64,000 nucleotides of DNA from Thermogemmatispora onikobensis (GTDB lineage Bacteria > Chloroflexota > Ktedonobacteria > Ktedonobacterales > Ktedonobacteraceae). The notes below the pieces were generated by a model. The model searched no databases, was not told the DNA's origin, and saw only the letters and a list, made by a program, of their open reading frames with translations. The first letter of the stretch is position 1. Each line of letters opens with the position of its first letter. This document shows positions 16,695-24,239 of this stretch, piece after piece. The stretch is from NCBI RefSeq assembly GCF_001748285.1, contig NZ_BDGT01000029.1:1-64000 (forward strand), read 5' to 3'. The position numbers and the translations under genes were made by a program.

Positions 16695-16729
16695 CAGGCA
16701 GGCGTGTTAGGCCACTACACTACGGCTCC
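16656..16729 (-). tRNA. tRNA-Asp (GTC)
   Basis: Read on the minus strand from 16729. The acceptor stem GGAGCCG pairs with CGGTTCC, with a G discriminator; D arm GTGT/ACAC; anticodon stem CCTGC/GCAGG around loop CTGTCAC with anticodon GTC; T arm GCGGG-TTCGAAT-CCCGT. The CCA end is not encoded. The 3' half is shared with the recombinase reading frame, so the element inserted at the tRNA 3' end and kept the gene whole. Confidence 0.95.
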
Positions 16730-16736
16730 CCAACCA

Positions 16737-16762
16737 GCGAGGCTGAGTCTCTTCAGCCTCGC
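16737..16762 (-). other. Hairpin in the tRNA-Asp leader
   Basis: GCGAGGCTGA (16737-16746) and TCAGCCTCGC (16753-16762) form a perfect 10-bp stem with a 6-base loop between the promoter and the tRNA 5' end. It would sit in the 5' leader of the tRNA precursor. Confidence 0.6.
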
Positions 16763-16776
16763 TCGTGGCAGTTGCT

Positions 16777-16806
16777 ATCATACCAGAAGAGAGGGCAGTC
16801 TGTCAA
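16777..16806 (-). promoter_or_regulatory. Sigma-70 promoter for tRNA-Asp
   Basis: On the minus strand TTGACA (16806-16801) and TATGAT (16782-16777) are separated by 18 bases: a consensus -35 and a near-consensus -10. Transcription would begin near 16770, about 40 bases before the tRNA. Confidence 0.8.
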
Positions 16807-16829
16807 GCATCTCTTTTGCGCTTCCTAAC

Positions 16830-17316
16830 CCGCTGGCTTCACGAAGCAACACTCCCGCCAACATGGCAAGGACCAGTAACGCCAAACAACGAGGCCAGAG
16901 AAGGATTTTTACTACCCTAGTCGATGGAGGTCACAACAGTCAGGCATGCGCTGCTATCCTATCCTGCCTGGAACGCATTTGTATGCTAGATATCTCCAAA
17001 AACATGATAACAGCAGAGCAAAAGAACAGACGCCGAATCTTGCTTACCTCACCTCGTCTCGGCGTGTCACGCAGCAGTCTGTGAAGAACGGTGGCGAGAG
17101 CGGAACCGACGGGCATCGGTCTCTCCCACCACTGAGTGTGCCGGCCCAGCAGAGCTACCGACAGGCCTCGCTTTCCCTGCAAGGATCAAGTGCACGCCCT
17201 CTCCGCCCTCTCATACCCCCCCACGACCAGTCAGGGCCAGCCTCGGGCCTCGGGGACGCTCAATGTGAGCAGCAGGCAGAGCTGGATTGCTCTCTTCCCC
17301 CTCCCTCTCTTCCACC
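16830..17316. other. Intergenic region between tRNA-Asp and panB; no gene seen
   Basis: No reading frame here has a credible start, composition or family match. The only notable item is a 16-base copy of the tRNA 3' end at 17098-17113. The rest is ordinary C/T-rich spacer leading to the end of panB, which is transcribed towards it. Confidence 0.6.
17098..17113. repeat. Copy of the tRNA-Asp 3' end (att-like remnant)
   Basis: GAGCGGAACCGACGGG is identical to 16653-16668, the tRNA 3' acceptor/T-arm region, and flanking bases are also similar on both sides (GGTG-CGAG before; ATCG after, with small gaps). It may be a decayed attachment site from another integration event. Confidence 0.5.
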
Positions 17317-18177
17317 TCAACCGCCCTCCAGCTCGTTGAGCAGAGCCTCAAAGGCGCGCTCCTCCTCTTCCTCCATCCGATAACTTTCCCCCTCGCCCGG
17401 GAAAGCCCCAGAGCGCACATCAGTAAAGAAGCGCTGGAGCGCCGTCACGGCCTCCTCACCCAGACAGGCATACTGACGGACAAACCTGGGCGTGCGCTTG
17501 TTGAGATGCCAGCCTAACACATCATGAAAGACAAGAACCTGACCATCGCAGTGCGGTCCCGCCCCAATGCCAATGGTGGGCACAGGCACCAGCGCCGTAA
17601 TGGCCCGGGCCACGATGGCTGGCACCCCCTCTAACACAAGAGCAAAGACACCAGCCCCCGCCAGCGCCCGCGCCTCCTCAACCAGGGCCCGCGCCGCTTC
17701 AAGACGTCGACCCTGCACCCGATACCCCCCCATGACACGCACCGACTGCGGCGTGAGACCTAGATGCCCCATCACCGGGATCTCCGCCGCCAACAAAGCC
17801 TCAACCACCGGCAGGCGCTTGCGCCCTCCCTCCAACTTGACAGCCTCAGCCCGCCCCTCGCGGATGAGGCGGCCCGCATTACGCACGCTCTCCTCCAGAG
17901 AGATATGGTAGCTCAACCAGGGCATGTCACCAACGATCAAAGCTCGTGGCCGGGCCCGCGCCACAGCAGCAGTGTGATGGATCATGATCTCCATCGTGGC
18001 AGCCAGCGTATCGGGCAAGCCAAGCACATTGTCCGCCACCGAGTCGCCAACGAGGATCAGGTCCGCCCCAGCCCGATCGGCTATAGTGGCCATAACAGTA
18101 TCATAAGCAGTGACCATCGTCAGAGGCGGCCCACCCTTGCGAGCCTGTACAGTGGCAACGGTAATTTTGTCTCCCAT
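17317..18177 (-). CDS. panB: 3-methyl-2-oxobutanoate hydroxymethyltransferase PanB
   Basis: 286 residues, the usual length (about 270-290). PanB transfers a hydroxymethyl group from methylene-tetrahydrofolate to 2-oxoisovalerate, the first committed step of pantothenate (coenzyme A) synthesis, in the cytoplasm. Visible family motifs: MVTAYD, the Mg-binding LVGDSVADNVLG and VGDMPWLSY, VKLEGG, PVMGHLGLTPQ with the catalytic Glu region LVLEGVP, and GIGAGPHCDGQVLVFHD. The C-terminus has an acidic extension. It lies 52 bases downstream of panC on the same strand, forming a two-gene operon. Confidence 0.95.
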   Translation of the reverse strand: MGDKITVATVQARKGGPPLTMVTAYDTVMATIADRAGADLILVGDSVADNVLGLPDTLAATMEIMIHHTAAVARARPRALIVGDMPWLSYHISLEESVRNAGRLIREGRAEAVKLEGGRKRLPVVEALLAAEIPVMGHLGLTPQSVRVMGGYRVQGRRLEAARALVEEARALAGAGVFALVLEGVPAIVARAITALVPVPTIGIGAGPHCDGQVLVFHDVLGWHLNKRTPRFVRQYACLGEEAVTALQRFFTDVRSGAFPGEGESYRMEEEEERAFEALLNELEGG

Positions 18178-18229
18178 CTTCCTCGCTCACTGCTCATTCG
18201 TGTCTGATGGACCCAACTCTCCGCCAGGA

Positions 18230-19123
18230 TCAGGAGGCCAAAGGCGGAACAATGAGACCAGTCTCCCAACTGCCGTCAGCACGCAAAAGAACGTTGTCAA
18301 TGAGGCGCGCCGCCTCAACAAAGGCCGCAATCAGTAAGAGCGCAGGCGCACGCAACGTCTCTAGCGGCTGGAAGGTCTCAGGGTCTCGCACGTCAGCATA
18401 CTCCAGACGCGCTAAAGGCTCGCTGGCAACAATCTCCCGCATCACCCGTATCACGCCAGCAGGGCCATCGCTCTCTCCTCGCTCGTAGGCGGCCTTGCCC
18501 GCCAACAAGGCCCTGTAAAGAACGGTCGCCGCCCGCCGCCCCTCCGGCGAGAGATAGCTGTTGCGGCTACTCATGGCCAGCCCGTCTGGCTCACGTACTG
18601 TCGGCATGATGACCAGCTCAACCGGCAGATTGAGATCTGCCACCAGCGCTTTGATAACAGCAACCTGCTGGGCATCTTTCTGCCCAAAATAGGCCCGCTG
18701 CGGCTGCACAATATTGAAGAGCTTGAGGACAACAGTCGCCACGCCGCGAAAGTGCCCCGGACGACTGGCACCCTCCGCTTCGCTGGCCAACGGCCCAGTC
18801 GGCTCTACATAAGTGATGAAGGTCACAGGATACATCTCGCTCGCCGCCGGCACCAGAACCGCATCAACACCACTCTCTTCGAGGAGATGGAGATCTCGGG
18901 ACAGATCACGAGGATAGCGCTCAAGATCCTCATGCGCTCCAAATTGAATCGGATTAACGAAGATACTGACGACTACTTTGTCGTTCTCGGCACGCGCGCG
19001 ACGCACCAGCGAAAGATGCCCCTCGTGCAGATAACCCATTGTCGGTACAAGCCCAACGCTCGCCAGCGCCGGCCAGCCGCTACGCAGACGCCGCATCTCT
19101 CGCACTGTAGTGATGACGTCCAT
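18230..19123 (-). CDS. panC: Pantoate-beta-alanine ligase PanC
   Basis: 297 residues from the ATG at 19123 (MDVITTVREM), chosen because GGGGGAGG lies directly upstream and family members start here; the frame extends to 19204 without a good ribosome site. PanC joins pantoate and beta-alanine with ATP in the cytoplasm. The nucleotidyltransferase signatures are intact: PTMGYLHEGHLSLV (HIGH-like), FVNPIQFG..EDLERYPRD, FGQKDAQQ, and MSSRNSYLSPE (KMSKS-equivalent). It is the first gene of the panC-panB pair. Confidence 0.95.
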   Translation of the reverse strand: MDVITTVREMRRLRSGWPALASVGLVPTMGYLHEGHLSLVRRARAENDKVVVSIFVNPIQFGAHEDLERYPRDLSRDLHLLEESGVDAVLVPAASEMYPVTFITYVEPTGPLASEAEGASRPGHFRGVATVVLKLFNIVQPQRAYFGQKDAQQVAVIKALVADLNLPVELVIMPTVREPDGLAMSSRNSYLSPEGRRAATVLYRALLAGKAAYERGESDGPAGVIRVMREIVASEPLARLEYADVRDPETFQPLETLRAPALLLIAAFVEAARLIDNVLLRADGSWETGLIVPPLAS

Positions 19124-19388
19124 TGCCTCCCCCACCAGTGGTTTCTTTGCAACTACTGCAGCCTTCCGTAACACAAAGGCAGTGGAAGGTATTGATCGCT
19201 CCAAAAGCTACCAGGCGGTTTTTCGGTAGTATACCAGAGACTGGCTGTCAGCATCAAGCACGACCTACCGCTCTGACCTGACTCAGAGGGTCAGGCCAGA
19301 GCGGCAAGCCGTGGTTTGTCTGTCCACCACGCCAGGGCAGCATCCAGGTCGGTCGTCCTGCTGCCTGGCGCAGCAGCACTGTCCTCTC

Positions 19389-20375
19389 CTACCAGCGGTC
19401 ATGGACCAGCGGCTTGATATGCCGCTCGTATAGCTCGCGCACGCGCTGCATGGTCTCGTCACTGAGCGGCGGCAGATCGGCAGCGCGGCTGTTCTCTTCG
19501 GCCTGCTCTGGATTCTTAGCACCGGGGATGACGGTGGATACCTGGGAGAACATCAGTATCCAGCGCAGGGCGAACTGGGTCATGGTCATCCCCGGAGGGA
19601 CCAGGGGACGCAGCTCCTCAACCGCCTGCAGGCCAGTCTCATAGTCGACTCCCGCGAAGGTCTCGCCCTGATCGAACGCCTCTCCATGACGGTTGTAGTT
19701 CCGATGATCGTTGGGGGAGAACTGGCTATCGCGGCGCAATTTGCCAGTCAGCAGCCCACTGGCCAGGGGCACACGCACAATGATGCCTACTTGACGCTCC
19801 TGGGCCGCCGCAAAGAATTGTTCCGCAGGCTTGTGGCGAAAGAGATTGAAGATGATCTGGACGCTCTGCACATTGGGATAGCGAATGGCCTTGAGGGCCT
19901 CCTCAACCTTTTCGACGCTGACGCCATAGGAGCGGATCTTGCCCTGCTGCACGAGATCATCCAGAATGCCAAAGACTTCGGGCCGGTCGTAGACCTCAGT
20001 GGGGGGACAATGGAGCTGTAGCAGATCGATGGCCTCGGTCTCCAGATTGCGCAGGCTGCGCTCGACGAAGGCTGTCAGATTTTGACGGTTGTAGCCATCG
20101 GCAGTGTGGGGATTCAGACGCCGCCCGGCCTTGGTGGCAACGTAAAGTGGCTCACGTCGCTCTTTGCGCACACGGGCAATGAGCTGCTCGGAGTGCCCGT
20201 CGCCGTAGACGTCGGCAGTATCGATAAAGTTGACGCCCAGGTCAATGGCCCGATGGAGGGCCGCCAGCGCTTCACGATCATCGGTCGGCCCCCAGGCGTC
20301 TCCTCCAATAGCCCAGGCTCCAAAGCCTATGGCTGATACCCGCCAGCCAGTTCGTCCCAGCGGTCGATACTCCAT
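19389..20375 (-). CDS. Aldo/keto reductase
   Basis: 328 residues from ATG 20375 (MEYRPLGRTG), the standard start of this family; the frame is open to 20477. NADPH-dependent reductase with a TIM-barrel fold. The tetrad residues are seen in NFIDTADVYG (Asp, Tyr), YVATKAGRR (Lys) and LQLHCPP (His); WILMFSQVSTVIPGAKNPEQ is the cofactor-binding end. The substrate cannot be predicted. Stands alone between panC and the channel gene. Confidence 0.9.
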   Translation of the reverse strand: MEYRPLGRTGWRVSAIGFGAWAIGGDAWGPTDDREALAALHRAIDLGVNFIDTADVYGDGHSEQLIARVRKERREPLYVATKAGRRLNPHTADGYNRQNLTAFVERSLRNLETEAIDLLQLHCPPTEVYDRPEVFGILDDLVQQGKIRSYGVSVEKVEEALKAIRYPNVQSVQIIFNLFRHKPAEQFFAAAQERQVGIIVRVPLASGLLTGKLRRDSQFSPNDHRNYNRHGEAFDQGETFAGVDYETGLQAVEELRPLVPPGMTMTQFALRWILMFSQVSTVIPGAKNPEQAEENSRAADLPPLSDETMQRVRELYERHIKPLVHDRW

Positions 20376-20744
20376 CTTTCTCGCCTTACTCTCCTTCCTG
20401 ATGAGGTCTCCTATGCCAAAAGTGTGTCGGTGGCACTGGCCTTTTGATTGTATCGCATGGACCGGGCCAGGCGCCATTGAAACGATGGCACTCAGCCTGG
20501 CCTCAATAGCGCTGAAGCCTTCGGCCTGCTGTTCGGCCTGCTGCTCACAAAGATCGGCTCAGCAGCCTGCGGAAGAGGGTGTGACTTTTTTGAACCCTTG
20601 CCGTCTAAGGGGACGTGTAGAGCAGTAGCCAACACCAGCCGGCGGCTAGTCCCCGCTGAAGCCAGGTGCGAGCTGCCCGCTGGTTAGATAGCCAAGCACA
20701 ACACTCTGTCAGTCAGTCGCTGTCTGTGAAGGAGGGTATAACCT

Positions 20745-21521
20745 ATGCCGGTTGTCAACAACATTGGTCAGGCTTTTCTGACCTCACTTGCCAATGCCCT
20801 GAATCTGGTGCTGACCTTCATTCCCAAGTTCCTCGGTTTTCTGGTCATCCTGCTCATTGGCTGGCTGATTGCCAGCGTGCTGAGGCGCACCGTGGTTTTC
20901 ATCCTGCGGCGCATCGGCTTCGAACGCCTGGGAGCACGCATCGGCCTGGCGCGCCTGGAGCAGAATACGGGGATGCGCTTCGATGTGGTGGCCATCCTGG
21001 GCACGATCGTCTATTGGTTCATCTTCTTGATTTTCCTGGTGCCCGCCGTCGACGCTCTGGGACTGAGCACTGTCAGCAATATCCTCAATGAGCTGATCGC
21101 CTATATTCCGAATGTCTTCGTGGCGGTGCTGGTGCTCTTCCTGGGCCTGCTGGCCGCGAGCGTGGTCGGCGATATTGTGCGCGGTCTGATGGCTACGACA
21201 CGTGTGGGCAATCCGGCCCTCTTCGCCTCGATAGCACGCTATGCCCTCATCGGCTTCGCCGGGCTGATCGCCCTTGAACAGCTGCAGATCGCTCCCTCGC
21301 TGCTCAATATTCTCTTTACGGCAGTGGTTGGTGGCACCGCTCTGGCCTTCGGTCTGGCCTTCGGCCTCGGCGGCCAGGAGGCAGCCCGCCGCCTGCTTAA
21401 CCGCAGCGGCATGCTGGCGGTCCCGGCAAGCGAGAGCAGCCAGCCGCTCCCTGCCGGCGAGAGCGGTCAGGCTCCTCAGCCAACTCCGCCAACACAGCCA
21501 CACCCTGAAGCCAGCAGGTAG
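20745..21521 (+). CDS. CmpX-like mechanosensitive-channel family membrane protein
   Basis: 258 residues, SD GAAGGAGGG. Four or five hydrophobic helices (about residues 25-47, 84-108, 121-145, 163-180, 188-208) contain the repeated small-residue pattern of the MscS TM-helix/CmpX family (FIPKFLGFLVILLIGWLIA; VGGTALAFGLAFGLGG). The MscS beta domain is absent; the Pro/Gln-rich tail is probably disordered. It likely sits in the cytoplasmic membrane and influences osmotic or envelope stress. A longer relative with a beta domain is encoded at 27657-28622. Confidence 0.8.
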   Translation: MPVVNNIGQAFLTSLANALNLVLTFIPKFLGFLVILLIGWLIASVLRRTVVFILRRIGFERLGARIGLARLEQNTGMRFDVVAILGTIVYWFIFLIFLVPAVDALGLSTVSNILNELIAYIPNVFVAVLVLFLGLLAASVVGDIVRGLMATTRVGNPALFASIARYALIGFAGLIALEQLQIAPSLLNILFTAVVGGTALAFGLAFGLGGQEAARRLLNRSGMLAVPASESSQPLPAGESGQAPQPTPPTQPHPEASR

Positions 21522-21839
21522 CTCTGGATTGTGACCAGCAGGCCCGCTGACCTGGCAGAGGAGGGAAGACTTCAGCTCCCCCCCTCCTGGCCAGTGGGCC
21601 TGCTGGCTCTACTACGGTTTCGGCTCAAACGCTCGCTCTCTCCGCCGGCTCCTCCCTCACCCACACACACCCCTGCTCAGCTTGCACCTGACTCTCCCGG
21701 TCACCTCCACGATGGCAACCAGGTCACAACCACCGGCTACACGCCACTACCACAAAGCAATGATATAGTTGCATTGATTTCACTGAGAGAGAAACAGAGA
21801 CTGATCCTAATCAGGGGAACACCGCAGAGAGGCAAGTGC
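21522..21839. other. Intergenic leader of the lipoprotein gene
   Basis: C/T-rich spacer. The downstream frame is open through most of it, but the signal peptide and lipobox only fit a start at 21840. No clear promoter or hairpin was found. Confidence 0.5.
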
Positions 21840-24005
21840 ATGACAAGGCACGCTGTCCCAGATCGTCGTCAGACAACTTCCCAAGCTCAATCGGTCCCGA
21901 GCCTCATCCTCTTCTTGCTCGTCCTCTTGCTGACTACACTCGCAGCCTGCACTCCTCCCCGGAGCACGACCACACCGTCTAATCCCGCTGTCCAGCCAAC
22001 AACGCCTTCGTCGCCAACTCAACTGCCAGGCCAGCAGCGCTGGAAAGACGGGGTCTCGTCGCTGCTCTTTGGCACGAACGATACACAGGAGTGGAGCGAG
22101 AATAATATCGAGACGAATCCTACGTTTCAGGCAGCCCTGAAAACCGCCCACTTTACGCTCATGCGTACCTTTTTCTTTGACCGCAGCCTGGCCGATAACC
22201 ATGCTACCAGCGATGCTGAGCTTGAGCAGCGCCTGCGCACGGTGGAGCAGAGTGGAATGACCTGCCTGGGGGTGCTGTTCAATATTTTCGATGTGGCTTT
22301 CCTGAAACATGTGGTGAGCTACGCCGGCTCTCGCTGCCTGCTCTATGAGTTCGGCAATGAGCCGGATTACAATGGGATCTCTAGCGCCAGCTATCTGAAA
22401 CAATGGAATAGTGTGATCCCTCAGCTGCGCCAGCTAAATCCACGCGCCCGCTTCATTGGGCCGGTGATCAGCCAGCCCAGCGCCACGGACTTCTTGCGCG
22501 CCTTCCTGCAGGGAGCGCGCTCGTCGGGCGTGCTTCCCGACGCGATCAGTTTCCACTGGTATCCGTGCTGGCAGGATAGCGAGAGCAACTGTCTCAAGCT
22601 GGCCGACAGCGCAGCCGAGGCGGTCCAGAGCATGCGCTCCTTGACGCGCCAGCTGCTGGGACGCGACCTTCCCGTGGGGATTACGGAATGGAATTTCGAT
22701 CCTGGCAATCCTCCCCCAGCCTACGGCGAGAAGAGCGACTTTATCTCGGCTTTTACGACCCGCGCCCTGCAGGCCATGATTCGCGCTGGCCTGACCTTCG
22801 CCTGCCAGTTCGACGCCGCCAGCTACGCAGGCTACGGCCACCTGGATTTGTTCGATGTGGATACCAACGCCCCGCGACCACAATACTACGCAATGAAGAG
22901 TTTCATTGCTCAGTATTATCCCGGCTCCTTGGGGTCACAACCAACACTTTCCCCGGCGCGCGCCAGTCCGCTGATCTCGCCCGGCAAGCCAGTCTTCTGC
23001 TCGGCCAACAACGATGGCCCAGGCGGACCAGCAGCCATTGTCGATGGCCACTACGGAAACTGGGCCTTTTGGCACGGAACACAGCGCTCCCTCCCTTCCT
23101 GGTGCGCAATCCATGTGGGCAGTGGCCCCTCGCGCTTGCTGCTCGTCTGGGCCAGCGATTACGTCTTCGACTACCTCAGCGATAACGGCTCCGCTCCTCG
23201 CTCCTATACCCTCGCCGTCTCTGCCAATAGCACCAACGGCTCCGACGGTTCCTGGAAAACACTGGTAACCGTCAGCGCTAATCGGGCTCGCAACCGCGAG
23301 CACTTGCTCCCTTTTACCGGGATGTCGTGGGTCAAGATGACGGTGACTGGCGTTCAGCCGGGCAATAGCGAGCACGAGTTTCTGGTCGATGAGATCGATC
23401 TCTTCGATGCCTCCAGCCAGGCCACTCTCAACGATACCTTCTTCTGTATGGGAACATCGATCACAGCCCTGGCCTTCAATCGCTTCAATGAGAATCGGCC
23501 TGCTCTCCCCGATCTGGTCCACGCTGCTTATCCTGACGATTTCCCCGCCCTGGTCAACGGGGGCATCGGCGGACAGACAAGCGATGGGATGCTTCAGCAA
23601 CTGGATACATTGCTGGCGCTCAATCCCGACATGCACTATTGGCTCATCGAAGTAGGGACCAACGATGCCTTCGGTCAGGTTGATCCGGCCACCTATCGCC
23701 TGACGCTGCAGCGCCTGGTGGCACGCATTCAACAGGCCGGCCATGTGCCGATTCTGGCGCTGGCCCCGGCCAGCAACAGGCCCAGTGATGGCGACGCTCT
23801 GAATGCAGAGATCCAGCGGTTGAATAGCATTGTTCTGGAGATTACGCAGAGCGCTGGACTGATGAGGGGGCCAGACCTTTACACCCTTTTCCGCACCCAT
23901 CCGGCCTATTTCAGCGAGGACGGCGTTCACCCCAACGCCGCCGGCATCGTCGCCATCAATCGCGCCTGGTTCGAGGCCCTGCGTTCCGACGGCCTCTGGC
24001 GCTAG
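21840..24005 (+). CDS. Lipoprotein: glycoside-hydrolase-like domain plus SGNH hydrolase domain
   Basis: 721 residues from ATG 21840. N-terminal lipoprotein signal peptide with lipobox LAAC (Cys near residue 39), then a Ser/Thr/Pro linker. The first domain (about 60-360) looks like a clan-A TIM barrel: YEFGNEPDYNG gives the acid/base Glu after Asn, and GITEWNFDPGNPP the candidate nucleophile Glu. A beta-rich middle (about 370-530) may bind carbohydrate. The last domain (about 535-720) is SGNH/GDSL-type: MGTSITA (Ser block), VNGGIGG, EVGTNDAFG, and DGVHPNAAG with the Asp-His pair. It likely cleaves a polysaccharide backbone and removes ester groups at the cell surface. Confidence 0.82.
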   Translation: MTRHAVPDRRQTTSQAQSVPSLILFLLVLLLTTLAACTPPRSTTTPSNPAVQPTTPSSPTQLPGQQRWKDGVSSLLFGTNDTQEWSENNIETNPTFQAALKTAHFTLMRTFFFDRSLADNHATSDAELEQRLRTVEQSGMTCLGVLFNIFDVAFLKHVVSYAGSRCLLYEFGNEPDYNGISSASYLKQWNSVIPQLRQLNPRARFIGPVISQPSATDFLRAFLQGARSSGVLPDAISFHWYPCWQDSESNCLKLADSAAEAVQSMRSLTRQLLGRDLPVGITEWNFDPGNPPPAYGEKSDFISAFTTRALQAMIRAGLTFACQFDAASYAGYGHLDLFDVDTNAPRPQYYAMKSFIAQYYPGSLGSQPTLSPARASPLISPGKPVFCSANNDGPGGPAAIVDGHYGNWAFWHGTQRSLPSWCAIHVGSGPSRLLLVWASDYVFDYLSDNGSAPRSYTLAVSANSTNGSDGSWKTLVTVSANRARNREHLLPFTGMSWVKMTVTGVQPGNSEHEFLVDEIDLFDASSQATLNDTFFCMGTSITALAFNRFNENRPALPDLVHAAYPDDFPALVNGGIGGQTSDGMLQQLDTLLALNPDMHYWLIEVGTNDAFGQVDPATYRLTLQRLVARIQQAGHVPILALAPASNRPSDGDALNAEIQRLNSIVLEITQSAGLMRGPDLYTLFRTHPAYFSEDGVHPNAAGIVAINRAWFEALRSDGLWR

Positions 24006-24239
24006 TCGCGGCTTTGGCGCACCCGCTCCAGGCTCCCCTTCGTCCTGCACTCTTTTGCTTTGCAGGGAAGGGAAAAGAGCTGACCGGGGCCAGTCGGGCT
24101 GGCAGACCCAGGAGAGACGGCAGGGCCAGAGGGCAAGCGCCCCCCTCGCTCACCCTCTACCAGGATGCCGCGCCTCGTCCCGTTCGCCTCCTTCCTTAGC
24201 GCAGGCTGTTCTTGCTCGCTCGTAGTCAGGTCACCTGGT

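Noticed and set aside
16704-17084. Short protein frame directly after the tRNA-Asp gene
   Set aside because: It begins inside the tRNA, has no ribosome site and no family similarity.
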